A stretch of DNA of 64,000 nt from Acidobacteriota bacterium (GCA_013289585.1 JABCZR010000003.1:248001-312000), one strand, 5' to 3'. Counted from the first letter of the stretch, positions 1-10,453 are shown. The notes: generated by a model not told the origin, from the sequence alone. Translations and numbers: made by a program.

Positions 1-2037
1 TCGCTGTTTTATCTTTTCAACCGGCACGCCCATTTTTTTGGCTAAGTCGTTCTGCGCTGAGCCTTCGTGCGGCAGGAACTCGTGCAATGGTGGATCGAGG
101 AACCGGATCGTCGCAGGAAATCCCTTCAACTCTTTGAACATCCCGACGAAATCTTCCCGCTGATAGGGCAGAATCTTGGCAAGCGCCTGTTGTCGGTGTT
201 CCTTGGTGTCCGCCAAAATCATCTCGCGCATGGCGTCAATGCGATTGCCTTTAAAGAACATGTGTTCGGTGCGGCACAAGCCGATGCCCACGGCGCCGAA
301 GGCGATGGCATGGGCGGTTTGTTCAGGCGTATCGGCGTTGGTGCGAACATCGAGCCGCGAGATTTTGGCGCACCAGTCCATAAGCTTCTTGAAGTTCTGG
401 TAAGTCTGGCTCTTCTTGGCGTCGAGGGACTTCTCAATAAGTACTTGAACTATCTCGGACGCGGCCGTGGGAATTTGACCTGGATACACCTCGCCGGCGG
501 TGCCATCGATGGAGAGGAAGTCGCCTTCCTTGTACGTCACGCCATCAACGGCCATGGTTTTGGCGGTGTAATCAATCTGCAGCGCCGCGGCGCCGCAGAC
601 GCAGACCTTCCCCATCTGGCGCGCTACGAGCGCGGCGTGTGAACTGACGCCGCCCTTGGCAGTAAGAATGCCTTCGGCGGCGATCATTCCTCGCAAATCT
701 TCAGGCGAGGTCTCATTCCGGACAAGCAAAACCTTTTCGCCCTTTGCTGCGGCGGCTGCAGCACGATCCGCATTCAAATACATCTTACCGGCGGCGGCTC
801 CGGGGCCGGCGGGCAGACCTTTGGCAATGCACTTGGCGGCTTTGACAGCGTTGCGATCGAACACCGGAGCCAGCACTTGGTCGAGTTGATCGGCGGGAAC
901 GCGCCGGATCGCGGTCTTCCAGTCGATGAGCTTCTCCTTTTCCATCTCAATGGCGAAACGCACAGCAGCGAGGCCGGTGCGCTTGCCGTTGCGCGTCTGC
1001 AGCATGAACACGTTGCCATCCTGGATGGTGAACTCGAAGTCTTGCACGTCCTTAAAGTGTTTCTCGAGGGTCTGGCGGATTTTCTCCAACTCGTGAAAAG
1101 CCTTGGGCATGTAGTTCTTCAGCTGCGCGACCGGTTCAGGCGTGCGCACGCCGGCCACCACGTCTTCGCCCTGGGCGTTGATGAGGAATTCGCCGTAAAA
1201 AACCTTCTCGCCTGTTGCCGGATCACGCGTGAAAGCCACACCGGAGCCGGACTTGTCGCCGGTATTGCCATAAACCATTGCTTGAACATTCACCGCCGTG
1301 CCCCATTCGGAAGGGATGTTGTATTTCCGGCGATACACCACAGCGCGATCGTTCATCCAGGAGCCAAACACCGCGCCCACCGCACCCCAGAGCTGCTTCC
1401 AGGGATCCTGCGGAAACGCACTGCCGGTGCGATCCTTGATGAGTTTCTTGAAGCGAGCAACCAGTTCTTGAAGATCGCTCACCGTGAGCTTCGGGTCGTC
1501 GATGTCCGCTTGATAGCGTTCGTGTTTCAGTTCGTGAATAACCACTTCGAATGGTTCGTGGTCCTCGTTGGCGCGCTTCTGCACATTCATGACGACATCG
1601 CCGTACATTTGAATGAACCGGCGATAGCAATCCCAGGCGAGCCGGTCGTTCTTGGTGGCCGCGGCCAGCGTGAGCACGGTTTGATCATTCAAGCCGAGAT
1701 TCAGAATCGTATCCATCATGCCGGGCATGGAATCGCGCGCGCCGGAGCGGACGGACACCAGCATCGGCATGGCGGTCTTGTCGCCAAACTTCGTGCCCAT
1801 GATTTTCTCGACCCGCGCGGCAGCCCCCTTGACCTCGGCCTCGAGAGATTTTGGATAGGTCTTCTTGTTTCCGTAGTAGTAGGTACAAACCTCCGTCGTG
1901 ATCGTGAAGCCGGGAGGCACTGGCAGGCCAATGCGGCTCATTTCCGCAAGGCCGGCGCCCTTCCCGCCCAAGAGTGCGCGACGACTCCCGTCACCTTCTG
2001 CCTTGCCTGCACCGAAAAAATAAACCCACTTTTTCAC
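1..2037 (-). CDS. ppdK: Pyruvate, phosphate dikinase (C-terminus beyond window)
   Basis: This enzyme interconverts pyruvate, ATP and Pi with PEP, AMP and PPi in the cytoplasm, linking glycolysis and gluconeogenesis. The 679 visible residues start [10 protein letters not shown] and cover the N-terminal ATP-grasp part (about 1-350). The phosphohistidine domain follows, with the motif [11 protein letters not shown] around the catalytic His467, and then the start of the PEP/pyruvate-binding barrel. The family is usually about 880-900 residues, so roughly 200 residues lie outside the window. The start is a GTG preceded by GAGGGA, and no better start is seen. The gene follows glyS on the same strand after 124 bp that contain two palindromes, so it may have its own promoter. 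The identification is firm. Confidence 0.96.
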   Translation of the reverse strand, partial: MKKWVYFFGAGKAEGDGSRRALLGGKGAGLAEMSRIGLPVPPGFTITTEVCTYYYGNKKTYPKSLEAEVKGAAARVEKIMGTKFGDKTAMPMLVSVRSGARDSMPGMMDTILNLGLNDQTVLTLAAATKNDRLAWDCYRRFIQMYGDVVMNVQKRANEDHEPFEVVIHELKHERYQADIDDPKLTVSDLQELVARFKKLIKDRTGSAFPQDPWKQLWGAVGAVFGSWMNDRAVVYRRKYNIPSEWGTAVNVQAMVYGNTGDKSGSGVAFTRDPATGEKVFYGEFLINAQGEDVVAGVRTPEPVAQLKNYMPKAFHELEKIRQTLEKHFKDVQDFEFTIQDGNVFMLQTRNGKRTGLAAVRFAIEMEKEKLIDWKTAIRRVPADQLDQVLAPVFDRNAVKAAKCIAKGLPAGPGAAAGKMYLNADRAAAAAAKGEKVLLVRNETSPEDLRGMIAAEGILTAKGGVSSHAALVARQMGKVCVCGAAALQIDYTAKTMAVDGVTYKEGDFLSIDGTAGEVYPGQIPTAASEIVQVLIEKSLDAKKSQTYQNFKKLMDWCAKISRLDVRTNADTPEQTAHAIAFGAVGIGLCRTEHMFFKGNRIDAMREMILADTKEHRQQALAKILPYQREDFVGMFKELKGFPATIRFLDPPLHEFLPHEGSAQNDLAKKMGVPVEKIKQR

Positions 2038-2161
2038 TGGTTCCCTCGCTCTAGATTTTTATTTTTGGAGCATGTATTGCTGCCGCCATTTTTGAAAAGG
2101 CCGCCAAGGAATTTGTCGGCTCGCCGACTTTAAACCGTAGTTCAAGTAATACTTTAAGAAG
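2038..2161 (-). promoter_or_regulatory. glyS-ppdK intergenic region with two palindromes
   Basis: Read on the minus strand, this gap holds an AT-rich near-palindrome at 2141-2157 (TTCAAGTAATACTTTAA on plus). It also holds a small perfect hairpin at 2115-2128 (GTCGGC, TC, GCCGAC). Neither is followed by a convincing T-run, so termination is not supported. They could be operator or leader elements of ppdK. The first one nearly matches 7030-7046. Confidence 0.3.
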
Positions 2162-4306
2162 CTATCGCCGCTCTTCTCCGCCAATCTCGGAGAAGTCCGC
2201 GACCGTTGTGAATTCCCGGAGTAGTTCCGCCAACAGCGTCAGCCGGTTCTTCCGCACTGCTTCGTTCTCAGCCATCACCATGACTCCATCGAAAAACTGA
2301 TCGACGGATTTTCGAAGACCAGCGATGACTTCAAGGGCTTCCTGATATTTCCCGGATCGCTTCAGGGTTTGCACTTTCGACGCCGCTTCACGGACAGCGG
2401 CATGGAGCTCACGCTCGGCTCCGTTTTCGAACAACTCTGGATTGACGCTGCGCACTTCTCCCACGGGTACGTTGGCCTTCTCCAGGATCTTGCGGATGCG
2501 CTTGAAGGAGACGGCCAGCGGCTCGAAATTCTTCGACTTGCGAATGGCCTTGAGCGCCAGCAGGCGTTTCTGTGCATCCACAAGATCGTCCGCGCCCGCG
2601 CGGAAGACGGCGCTCACTTCGTCGTACCCGAAACCCTCACGTTCGCGGAAGACGAACTTGGCGCGATCCAGAATGAACTCGAGAATCTGCGTCTCTTGTG
2701 TGGGCGTCACGCCGCGCTTTGGCTTGTGGGTCAAGAGCGCTTTCGATGCGGCACCAATCGCCAGGGAAAGCGAGATCGGCAGTTTCTTGTCGAGAATGAT
2801 CTTGACGATGCCGAGTGCGGCGCGGCGCAAGGCATAGGGGTCGCTTGATCCGGTCGGCACAACTCCAACGGCAAAACAGCCGACTATGGAATCCAGCTTG
2901 TCCGCTAACGCGACGGCGCAGCCCGTCAGATTGCGCGGGATAGGGTCGTCCAAACCTACGGGGCGATAGTGATCGTAAACAGCGTCGGCCACTTCGTCGG
3001 GTTCGCCTTGCGCGCGAGCGTAGAGTCCGCCGACGATGCCCTGTAGTTCGGTGAACTCGCGAACCATTTCTGTGGCCAGGTCGCACTTGGCAAGTTCCGC
3101 GGCGCGATCGGCTTCGGCGACATGTGCCTGCAGGATGCCAAGGTTAAACCATTGCTCCGTGAGCCAGCGGGCGATGGCGCGGACGCGCTCGACTTTGTCG
3201 CGGTAACTTCCAAGCCGCGATTCATACGTGACCCGTTCAAGCTTCGGCAGATAGTCGGCGAGCCGACACTTCTGATCGGACTCCCAGAAGAATTGTGCAT
3301 CCGCAAAACGCGCACGCAGTACGCGCTCGTGCCCTGCCCTGACGATTCCCTTCGTGTCTTTCGCGATGTTGATCACCGCCAGGAAGTGCGGAGCGAGTTC
3401 TCCGTTTTTCTTTTCCACGGCGAAGTACTTTTGGTGGCCGCGCATCACCGTGACCAGGATCTCGTCCGGCAAGCTGAGGTAAGCAGGATCGAAATTCCCC
3501 TGGATCACGCTTGGAAATTCATTGAGGTACGTAACCAGCTTGCGAAGATCGTCGTCTTCATGGACCCGAAAGGCGCCGCGTTTTGCGTGAGCTTCCAACT
3601 CTTTGGCGATCTTGTCCTCGCGCTCAGAGGGCCGGACAATGACGCCGTTCGAACGGAGTTTCTTTTCATAGTCAGCGAAGCTCTTCACGCGAATGGCGCT
3701 GGAGCCCAGGAAGCGGTGGCCTCTCGTGGTGTCTCCGGCGGGGATTCCCGCGATGGAAAGTTTCACAGGTTTGCCATTCAGGACGGCAACGGTCCAGCGG
3801 ATGGGCCGGATGAACCTCGGGCCCTCGAGGCCCGTCCAGGCCATCGAGCGCGGCCAGGTGAGGTCGTGGACGGCGCGCGGTAGGATGGCTTGCAGAATTT
3901 GCTCCGCGGTGCGGCCGCGCCTAATCTGCTTGGCAGCGAGGTGATCGCCCTTGGCCGTTTGAACGAGATAGAGATCGCTGACATGGACTCCTTGCTTTTC
4001 CGCGAAGCTGAGCGCCGCGCGCGTCGGCGCGCCGACGGCATCGTAGGCGACAGATTTCGGTGGACCGGTTACCTCGTTCTCCACATCGGGCTGTTTCGCC
4101 AGCAGGCCGCGCACCCAGGCGGTCAGCCGCCGTGGAGCGCTGAACGTCTCGACCGTCACGCCTTCCGAAAGGTTCTCTGCCGTCAATAGCTTTTCGATGT
4201 TGGTGCGAAGTTCTTCTTCGGCCTTCGGGAGCATCCCCGCCGGAATTTCTTCGCAGCCAACTTCGAACAGGAGCTCGACGCGCTTCTCTTTTGCGAGGGC
4301 CTTCAT
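2162..4306 (-). CDS. glyS: Glycyl-tRNA synthetase beta subunit
   Basis: This is the large subunit of the alpha2-beta2 bacterial glycyl-tRNA synthetase, which charges tRNA-Gly. The 714-residue product starts [20 protein letters not shown], the typical N-terminus with the E(V/I)GxEE(I/L)P signature. It continues through the HD-like and anticodon-binding regions to the C-terminus, and its length matches the family. The reading frame stays open a further 52 codons upstream into glyQ, but the ATG at 4306 overlaps the glyQ stop as ATGA. That, together with family alignment, fixes the start. It is co-transcribed and translationally coupled with glyQ and recO. Confidence 0.97.
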   Translation of the reverse strand: MKALAKEKRVELLFEVGCEEIPAGMLPKAEEELRTNIEKLLTAENLSEGVTVETFSAPRRLTAWVRGLLAKQPDVENEVTGPPKSVAYDAVGAPTRAALSFAEKQGVHVSDLYLVQTAKGDHLAAKQIRRGRTAEQILQAILPRAVHDLTWPRSMAWTGLEGPRFIRPIRWTVAVLNGKPVKLSIAGIPAGDTTRGHRFLGSSAIRVKSFADYEKKLRSNGVIVRPSEREDKIAKELEAHAKRGAFRVHEDDDLRKLVTYLNEFPSVIQGNFDPAYLSLPDEILVTVMRGHQKYFAVEKKNGELAPHFLAVINIAKDTKGIVRAGHERVLRARFADAQFFWESDQKCRLADYLPKLERVTYESRLGSYRDKVERVRAIARWLTEQWFNLGILQAHVAEADRAAELAKCDLATEMVREFTELQGIVGGLYARAQGEPDEVADAVYDHYRPVGLDDPIPRNLTGCAVALADKLDSIVGCFAVGVVPTGSSDPYALRRAALGIVKIILDKKLPISLSLAIGAASKALLTHKPKRGVTPTQETQILEFILDRAKFVFREREGFGYDEVSAVFRAGADDLVDAQKRLLALKAIRKSKNFEPLAVSFKRIRKILEKANVPVGEVRSVNPELFENGAERELHAAVREAASKVQTLKRSGKYQEALEVIAGLRKSVDQFFDGVMVMAENEAVRKNRLTLLAELLREFTTVADFSEIGGEERR

Positions 4307-5247
4307 ATTCGCGCCTCGCGTCGAGGAACTGTTCCGCCGATCTGTTCCAGATAAGCGGCTGCGGTACGGCAGGCTACGGTGCGGACCCGTCCCATCAGCG
4401 CGGCGCGCTCGGTGGTGGAAATCACACCACGGGCGTCCATCATATTGAAGAGGTGCGAGCACTTGAGGCAGTGGTCGTACGCCGCTAGAAGCGGATAGCG
4501 GACGCGGTCCTTTCCAGTGGAATCCCTGAATCCTTCAACGATTTCCTTGGCTTGCTTCTCATGGAGCTCGAACTCGGCGCGGATCGCCGAAGCGTCGCTG
4601 CGATTGAAGCTGTACTCGGAGAGTTGCTGCTCCTCCCGCAGTCGAATGTCGCCGTAAGACTTGTCCGCCGACCAGCGCAAATCGTAGACGCTTTCGACTC
4701 CCTGAAGAAATGCGCAGATACGTTCGAGCCCGTAGGTGAGTTCGACCGAGATGGGATCGAGGTCCATGCCGCCGCTCTGCTGGAAGTACGTAAACTGGGT
4801 GATCTCCAAACCATCGAGAAGAATCTGCCACCCGATACCCCAGGCGCCAAGCGTCGGGGATTCCCAGTTGTCCTCTTCGAACCGGATGTCATGCTCCTTC
4901 AGGTTTATGCCGATCGCCCCGAGACTGTCGAGGTAGATGTCCTGCACGTCGGCCGGCGAGGGCTTGAGGATCACTTGAAATTGCGAATGCTTATACAGGC
5001 GATTGGGATTCTCCCCGTAACGCCCGTCGGCGGGCCGACGGCTCGGTTGCACGAATCCAACGCGATAGGGCTCCGGCCCGAGCACGCGAAGAAAGGTTTC
5101 TGGATGCATGGTGCCCGCCCCAACTTCGACGTCGTAGGGTTGCTGCAGGACGCAGCCTTGCTTCACCCAGAACTGCGAGAGCTTTAGAATCAAATCCTGG
5201 AACGTCAGCCCGTGAATTCGTTTCTCAAGTTTTACTTTAGCTTTCAA
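4303..5247 (-). CDS. glyQ: Glycyl-tRNA synthetase alpha subunit
   Basis: This is the catalytic alpha subunit of heterotetrameric glycyl-tRNA synthetase. The sequence [14 protein letters not shown] near the start and the segments [37 protein letters not shown] and GLERI are hallmarks of GlyQ. The frame is open to 5454, but the best start is a TTG at 5247. It overlaps the recO stop as TTGA and is preceded by GGAGACGAC at good spacing. This gives 314 residues, close to the family's usual 290-305. The gene ends in an ATGA overlap with glyS. The identity is certain and the TTG start is probable. Confidence 0.95.
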   Translation of the reverse strand: MKAKVKLEKRIHGLTFQDLILKLSQFWVKQGCVLQQPYDVEVGAGTMHPETFLRVLGPEPYRVGFVQPSRRPADGRYGENPNRLYKHSQFQVILKPSPADVQDIYLDSLGAIGINLKEHDIRFEEDNWESPTLGAWGIGWQILLDGLEITQFTYFQQSGGMDLDPISVELTYGLERICAFLQGVESVYDLRWSADKSYGDIRLREEQQLSEYSFNRSDASAIRAEFELHEKQAKEIVEGFRDSTGKDRVRYPLLAAYDHCLKCSHLFNMMDARGVISTTERAALMGRVRTVACRTAAAYLEQIGGTVPRREARI

Positions 5248-5984
5248 GTCGTCTCCAATAGCGTGCGCGTGGCCAGCCGACGTTCGATGTTGTGTTCGAT
5301 CCATGTGAGTGAAGCTTCGCGCAATTCCCTCGCGCTTGCCTGCATTGCCTTTTCGAATGCCATGTGATCGAGTCGCTCTCCGGTGAATCGCTCTGCCAGA
5401 ATTCGTGCCTCCTGGTGCAGCGGCTTCATTCCAGAGCGCCGGCATTTTTCGCAAAACAGCCCGGGCTGCAGGGGGTCGTAGAATGCCGCCTGCGTACCGA
5501 ACGGCGCATCACACGCCGCGCAGCGGTCGAACCGCGGAAGCCACCCTCCGAGTCGTACGGTCCAGAACGCAAAGTAGCTCAGCGGCAATGCCCAGTCGCC
5601 GGTGCGCTCCACTTCCCTGGCGGTAAGCAGGATCAACCGGAACATCGATTCGGAGACTTCGTGCTCCGGAAGCACCAGCTCTGAGACTTCGCTGACCACC
5701 GCGAGTCCGGTGCTGAGCCCATAGTCGCTCTGCGCCTTGCGAAAGGACTCCAGCGGCTCGGCCTGTTGTATCCGCACCAGGTCTCTGGTCTCCTTCTCGA
5801 CATACCAGAGTTGCACATGCGATAGGAGTTCGAGCGTCGAACCATACCGATTCTTCAGGCGCCTGGCCCCTGCAGCCACCCCGCGCACTCGGCCGGAAGT
5901 TCGTCCGAAAAAACTGACCAGGCGGTCCGCCTCCCCCAATGGAAAAGTCTTCAGGATAATGGCTTCCGTTTCCCGGGCAGGCAT
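5244..5984 (-). CDS. recO: DNA repair protein RecO
   Basis: RecO works with RecF and RecR to load RecA on SSB-coated single-stranded DNA during gap repair. The 246-residue product begins [20 protein letters not shown], the typical OB-fold start of RecO. It contains the zinc-binding pairs CAAC and CEKC at about residues 158-185. The frame extends 29 codons further upstream, but those residues do not match the family, so the ATG at 5984 is chosen; its ribosome site is weak. The gene overlaps glyQ by four bases, making repair and translation genes one unit. Confidence 0.94.
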   Translation of the reverse strand: MPARETEAIILKTFPLGEADRLVSFFGRTSGRVRGVAAGARRLKNRYGSTLELLSHVQLWYVEKETRDLVRIQQAEPLESFRKAQSDYGLSTGLAVVSEVSELVLPEHEVSESMFRLILLTAREVERTGDWALPLSYFAFWTVRLGGWLPRFDRCAACDAPFGTQAAFYDPLQPGLFCEKCRRSGMKPLHQEARILAERFTGERLDHMAFEKAMQASARELREASLTWIEHNIERRLATRTLLETT

Positions 5985-6344
5985 GAGCTGTCGGCGTGCC
6001 GACGCAGCGCCGAACAAACTAGAACACTCCAGTCGAAACGCGCGCACACGCAGAACTATTGTAAATACCATACGTGCCGCCGCCGCGCAATCTTTCCGTC
6101 GAAAAATTCACAATATCCGGCGGGACAGATTTGCTCATGAATCCGGAATCGTTCGAGGCCCGATGACTCCTCGGCACGGAGGGAAGCGTGAGAAATGCAG
6201 CAGTATGGTGCAAATTTCCGCGCGAAAAGATTCTGTTAACCAGCGCCGCTTTCGCGCAAACATTATCGGACGCGCCCCGCCCCGCGCATCCCCTGCCCTT
6301 TTCATTTTCTTTGCGTTTCGCTACTCTGCTCCAGACCTTTTCTC
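5985..6344. other. Divergent intergenic region, recO / rhomboid
   Basis: This 360-bp stretch separates the recO operon (minus) from the rhomboid gene (plus), so it should hold both promoters. I see no convincing coding frame, RNA gene or strong hairpin in it. Short open frames here show no recognisable composition. Confidence 0.4.
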
Positions 6345-7004
6345 ATGTTCATACCCCTCAAGGACAACAATCCTTCCAGAAGTTATCCCGTCGTGAACAT
6401 TTCTCTCATCCTCGCCAACATCGCAGCATTCCTCTATCAGAACACCCTGCCCCTTGGCGATTCCAAATCGTTTGAACTGGCCTACTCTACGATCCCAGCC
6501 CGCATTCCTGCCTTCTTTGACGGGCACATTGGCTTCGTCGCGGCATTTCTCCCCTTGTTTACCAGCATGTTTCTGCATCACGGATTATTGCATCTCGCCG
6601 GAAACATGCTTTTCCTCTGGATCTTCGGCGACAATGTGGAAGACTTCTTCGGGCATGGGACCTATCTGTTTTTCTACCTCACTTGCGGTTTTGGCGCAGG
6701 CCTGATCCATATTCTGTTCAATCTGCGTTCTACGATTCCGGCGCTTGGCGCGAGCGGGGCGATTTCAGGCGTCATGGCCGCGTACATGCTCCTCTACCCT
6801 CGAGCCCGGGTACTCACACTTGTTTTCATCTTCTTTGTTCCTCTCCCAGCTATCCTTTTTCTGGGTGTCTGGTTTCTTTTTCAGTTCTTGGCAGGGATTA
6901 ACACCCTGAACGCGAATGCTTCGGGGGGCGGCGTTGCGGTGTGGGCGCACGTTGGTGGCTTTTTGTTGGGGATGTTTCTGACAGCGCTTGCGCGACGCAG
7001 ATGA
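6345..7004 (+). CDS. Rhomboid family intramembrane serine protease
   Basis: This is a 219-residue polytopic inner-membrane protein with about six hydrophobic segments. The rhomboid signatures are clear: HLAGN (83-87) in the second helix, GASG with the nucleophile Ser137, and AHVGG with the catalytic His202. Rhomboids cut the transmembrane helices of other membrane proteins; the substrate here cannot be read from sequence. The WIFGDNVED loop after HxxxN is typical of the bacterial GlpG-like group. The gene stands alone, convergent with the next gene, with only 33 bp between the stops. Confidence 0.93.
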   Translation: MFIPLKDNNPSRSYPVVNISLILANIAAFLYQNTLPLGDSKSFELAYSTIPARIPAFFDGHIGFVAAFLPLFTSMFLHHGLLHLAGNMLFLWIFGDNVEDFFGHGTYLFFYLTCGFGAGLIHILFNLRSTIPALGASGAISGVMAAYMLLYPRARVLTLVFIFFVPLPAILFLGVWFLFQFLAGINTLNANASGGGVAVWAHVGGFLLGMFLTALARRR

Positions 7005-7029
7005 TGAGAAATTGAAAGGAATTTCGTTC

Positions 7030-7046
7030 TTAAAGTATCACTTTAA
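7030..7046. repeat. AT-rich palindrome between convergent genes
   Basis: The sequence TTAAAGTATCACTTTAA has perfect 7-bp arms around a 3-base centre. It overlaps the last codons of the dehydrogenase gene and lies just after the rhomboid stop. It differs at only two of 17 positions from the element at 2141-2157 (read on minus). It could be a weak bidirectional terminator or a protein-binding site. Confidence 0.4.
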
Positions 7047-8129
7047 CTTACTGCCGAAGCTTTTCGCTGCGTAATTCGCGACCCAATCCCCAACTTCCAC
7101 AGTTCGCTTCTCGCCGCCAAGATCAGGTGTCACAAAGTTCTCGTGAATCGCCGCGCGTACCGCTGTTCGAAGCCAGGCTGCCTCAGACTTCCACCCAAGG
7201 AACTCGACCATCATGGCCGAGGTAAGAACCGCTCCCAGTGGGTTGGCGATTCCCTTTCCGGCGATATTCGGTGCGGACCCATGCACCGGTTCGAACAGCG
7301 AAGTTCTACCCGGATGAATGTTACCGGAGGGTGCAAGGCCCAGTCCGCCGGCGAGCTGCGCTCCCAGGTCGCTGATGATGTCCCCGAAGAGATTGCAGGT
7401 AACAATGACGTCGAACTGGCTTGGATCGCGCACGATCTCCATTGCCAACGTATCAATGTACAGGTGGCGGGAGTCGATCTGCGGGTACTCTTGGCGAACT
7501 TCCTTGAACACCCTCTGCCACAGTCCGTGAGCAAAGGTCATCGCGTTCGATTTGTCGCTCATGCACACGCGCTTCAAGGCGTTCCGCCGGGCATACTCGA
7601 ACGCATAGCGGATAATGCGTTCGACGCCTTTCCGTGAATTGACATCCTCCTGGACGGCGATCTCGTCCGCAGTGCCCTTCTTGAAGAACCCTCCGACTCC
7701 CACATAGAGCCCTTCCGTATTCTCTCGGAAGACCATCAGGCGGATATCTTTTTCTGTACGGTCTCGCAGGGGGGTGAGTCGATCGTGGAGCAGCTCGACG
7801 GGCCGCGCATTAACGTACAGGTCCAGCTTAAAGCGCAGCCCGAGCAGGATATCCGCCGCGTGCTGGTTCGAAGGCACACGCGGATCGCCCAGCGCCCCAA
7901 ACAGGATGGCATCATACTCATCCCGGAGCATTTCGACCGCCCCCGCTGGTAGCGTCACGCCTTCGCGCAGAAACTTGTCGGCGCCCCAGTCAAATTCCAC
8001 GAATTCCATCGACCGCTTGCCGGGCGCCGTCACCGCTCTCAGCGCCTTGACCGCTTGAGGAGTCACTTCCGCGCCGATGCCGTCTCCCGGTATCACGGCG
8101 ATCCGCGCTGCCGTGGCTCCATTTCGCAT
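7038..8129 (-). CDS. Isocitrate/isopropylmalate dehydrogenase family enzyme (3-isopropylmalate dehydrogenase-like)
   Basis: This is an NAD(P)-dependent beta-decarboxylating dehydrogenase of about 363 residues. The nucleotide-binding start IAVIPGDGIG and the C-terminal FEPVHGSAPNIAGKGIANP segment with DLGG are diagnostic of the family. The substrate loop reads FRENTEGLYVGVGG. Classical LeuB proteins usually have REL(T/S)GG(I/V)YFG here, whereas homoisocitrate, tartrate/D-malate and isocitrate enzymes have RENTEG. The specificity is therefore open, although acidobacterial genomes usually label such genes leuB. No other leu genes lie nearby. The ATG at 8129 (AGGGA upstream) is preferred over a TTG at 8144 (GGGAG upstream). 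Confidence 0.88.
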   Translation of the reverse strand: MRNGATAARIAVIPGDGIGAEVTPQAVKALRAVTAPGKRSMEFVEFDWGADKFLREGVTLPAGAVEMLRDEYDAILFGALGDPRVPSNQHAADILLGLRFKLDLYVNARPVELLHDRLTPLRDRTEKDIRLMVFRENTEGLYVGVGGFFKKGTADEIAVQEDVNSRKGVERIIRYAFEYARRNALKRVCMSDKSNAMTFAHGLWQRVFKEVRQEYPQIDSRHLYIDTLAMEIVRDPSQFDVIVTCNLFGDIISDLGAQLAGGLGLAPSGNIHPGRTSLFEPVHGSAPNIAGKGIANPLGAVLTSAMMVEFLGWKSEAAWLRTAVRAAIHENFVTPDLGGEKRTVEVGDWVANYAAKSFGSKLK

Positions 8130-8441
8130 AGGAATCCCTGGCAAAGTCTTGTCTCCCTGGGCGACTACGCGCCCTCTGGTGAACTATGGAATAGGAACAG
8201 TCCGAATTTTGGCGGACGACATTGCGGCCGACACGCTATTCTTCCATCAAAGCGCGGTTCGCGCTACACACTTTGGGGCTGCATTCCTCGAATCAAACTA
8301 ATTCCAGAGAGAAGGTCAGTTTCCAGGCTGTGCCTTTATGCGGCGTCGAAAACGTTTACCGGTCATAAACTCCATTCGCGGCCAGCGTTCCGCGTTCCAA
8401 CATTTCCAACTTTACCGCTCCACGGCACCGCCCATGATGGC
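8130..8441. other. Intergenic region, no gene seen
   Basis: These 312 bp lie between two minus-strand genes. They should contain the promoter of the dehydrogenase gene and the 3' end of the upstream transcript. No convincing gene, hairpin with T-run or repeat was found. Confidence 0.4.
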
Positions 8442-10100
8442 TCATGGACGCTTCACCGTCAGAGGCGGCTCCGTCAGCGGAACATCTATCGTGATCGGAA
8501 AATGATCGGACAACGATTCATCGGGCGCGTTATTTACTTCCTGGAGGGTCCGGGCGAAATGAGGGGCGAACTTATAGCTCCCCCCAGGCTTACCGGCGTC
8601 GCCAGCGTACCCTTTGACGAAGAACCAGTCCAGTTTGTACTCGCCTACGAGTCCACCGTACGTCCGGGCTAATGCGAAAGTGTATCGGAAACCCTTGGTG
8701 GCCCGCTGGTTCGAGTCACTGAGCGTTCCACCCCTATCCTCCGCGCTTCGGGCATTTTCGCCACGGAAGTCAAATGTATAGCCATCATCAAATTTGAAGT
8801 CATCGACATCGCCGAATAGCTTTGCCTCTTTTTTTCGCGAAATCAGCGGAACGTCGAAACCGGTAGGATCGTTCTTGTTTCGCATCAGGTTCACGGGCAT
8901 GAGCAGAATCGTTGGTGCGCCCGTCGACCACCTGATCGCACTGGTCGCCCATTTGTCCGGATCCTTCAGCCGGTTCGTCAACACTTTGGATACTGAAGTG
9001 GGCGATGTGTCCGTCCCGGATGTATTCAGGTCGCCGCCGAGAATCACCGGGTTCTTATCCCCACGGATCCACCCGAGGATTTCCGCCATCTGTTTTCGCC
9101 GGCATTCCGGCTTGCACTTGGTTTCCAGGTGTGGGGCTATCACGGTCACCGCTCCCGTGGGAGATTCCGGCACAGCGAGCTCCACGACTAACGTCATTCT
9201 TCCACCCCGTCGAACCTCGCGGGTAATTCTCTCCATAAATGCAAGGTTGGCGCCCGATCGCTTCGCGGATTCCAATTTCGAGATTTCTTTCTTTTCCCCG
9301 TTGAACCAGTCGTAGCAAACCGGCAGTGAGCGAATCGTCGCCTTCCGGATGGGATATCTGCTCAAGACCGCGGTGCCATGCAAGCCGAGATAGCGGCTCT
9401 TGTCGGGTTCGAAGGACTTCTGTATGTCTGTCTGCGCCGACTTGTCGTCCAACTTCACCTTTTCAAGGCCCAGATTCAGTGGATCGATCTCCAGAAACTC
9501 AACGCCGTACGCGTAATTCATTTTGAGCGCCTGCGCGAGATCCCGCGCAACATTCCGGTAATCCGTGCGCGTAACTCCATAATCCACTTCGTTCAAAATG
9601 AACAGGTCGGTAGGTTTAAGGATGTCCAGTTGGTTCTTGACCACCGTGAGAGCGTCCGCCGTGAGGGGCTTGGATTTCGGGTCCTTCTTGCTCTCGATGT
9701 ACGTCCCGAACTTATCTGGCTCCGTCAGGCTGATTCGGATTCCATCAAACTCGATTCCCCGTTCGATGTTCCACGTCGTCGCTCGGATAAAGGGCCCCAG
9801 CTCTTCGGAAGAGGGGCGATTCGGCTTGGCACCGCCAAAATAGGCTTCATTGCTCACAAACGGCGTAAGGAGAAGTTGATCCAGGCGAGCGGCAAGCTGT
9901 GCCGGCGGCTCGTCCGTCTTCTCCAATTGCACCAGCTCGTCGAAGGTCAGCAGTTTGGGTGTCGAGAGCTTGATGTACTGTTCTTCGCCGGCACTCGCTT
10001 GGCCTAGGGTTCCCGCACACACTAGAAAAATCAGGCAGGCCGCGCCCCATCCAATTCTAGAGGCCCATCGCGTAAACAATGGTTTTCTGACCACTCTCAT
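8442..10100 (-). CDS. Exported endonuclease/exonuclease/phosphatase-fold hydrolase
   Basis: This is a 552-residue protein with a Sec signal peptide (positive MRVVRKPLFTRWASR, a hydrophobic core ending GTLGQASA), so it acts outside the cytoplasm. The mature part carries the EEP (DNase I-like) motifs in order: TWNIERG (about 108-115), NEVDYG, LSRYPI, APHLETKC, GGDLNT and the terminal SDHFPI. These supply the metal-binding Asn, Glu, Asp and His residues. The family includes nucleases, phosphodiesterases and lipid or sugar phosphatases, so the substrate is unknown. The ATG at 10100 is chosen over upstream frame because GGGAG precedes it and the signal peptide begins there. It is divergent from the PAP2 gene. 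Confidence 0.88.
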   Translation of the reverse strand: MRVVRKPLFTRWASRIGWGAACLIFLVCAGTLGQASAGEEQYIKLSTPKLLTFDELVQLEKTDEPPAQLAARLDQLLLTPFVSNEAYFGGAKPNRPSSEELGPFIRATTWNIERGIEFDGIRISLTEPDKFGTYIESKKDPKSKPLTADALTVVKNQLDILKPTDLFILNEVDYGVTRTDYRNVARDLAQALKMNYAYGVEFLEIDPLNLGLEKVKLDDKSAQTDIQKSFEPDKSRYLGLHGTAVLSRYPIRKATIRSLPVCYDWFNGEKKEISKLESAKRSGANLAFMERITREVRRGGRMTLVVELAVPESPTGAVTVIAPHLETKCKPECRRKQMAEILGWIRGDKNPVILGGDLNTSGTDTSPTSVSKVLTNRLKDPDKWATSAIRWSTGAPTILLMPVNLMRNKNDPTGFDVPLISRKKEAKLFGDVDDFKFDDGYTFDFRGENARSAEDRGGTLSDSNQRATKGFRYTFALARTYGGLVGEYKLDWFFVKGYAGDAGKPGGSYKFAPHFARTLQEVNNAPDESLSDHFPITIDVPLTEPPLTVKRP

Positions 10101-10453
10101 TGCTTCAACTCCCGACATCCTGGGCAGCCTCAACACGTTCAAGTACGCACCCTCTTTCAAGGCACCCTTGATTCTCGAATCTCGAATGCAAGGAATTCGA
10201 TCCGCACGAGCATGCAACAGGGAACCTCAAGAAACGCCAGAGTGTCCCACAAGTGCGGCAGGCGCACAACCGAAAGGTCAGTGATGGAGAGCCTCCAATG
10301 ACCATCACGGACTCGACAAGGAGGCCTTCCCCGCCAGCTTGTCGCCTCGAATACCGTGCCGCAAATCGGCAACGGTCACAATACCAAGCTCAGCTTGGAG
10401 TCGATTAACCTGCTGCAAACAGTTAAGATTCCTTGTCGTCGCCGCCGCGCCAC
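10101..10453. other. Divergent promoter region, EEP hydrolase / PAP2
   Basis: This gap of about 350 bp lies between two divergent genes for exported or membrane phosphatase-type enzymes. The only clear structure is the palindrome at 10384-10398, listed separately. No coding sequence is supported. Confidence 0.4.
10384..10398. promoter_or_regulatory. Candidate operator palindrome upstream of PAP2 gene
   Basis: CCAAGCT-C-AGCTTGG is a perfect inverted repeat with 7-bp arms, 56 bp upstream of the PAP2 start codon. Its position fits an operator, but no T-run follows and no family assignment is possible. Confidence 0.25.

Noticed and set aside
877-2133. A 418-codon plus-strand frame opposite ppdK
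   Set aside because: It lies antisense to the clear PPDK frame and has shadow-type composition without recognisable domains.
4307-4462. Upstream extension of glyS into glyQ
   Set aside because: The extra 52 residues do not match GlyS; the ATGA overlap at 4303-4306 gives the normal N-terminus.
6019-6213. Small minus-strand gene between recO and the rhomboid gene
   Set aside because: The translation has no hydrophobic or domain pattern and no ribosome site.
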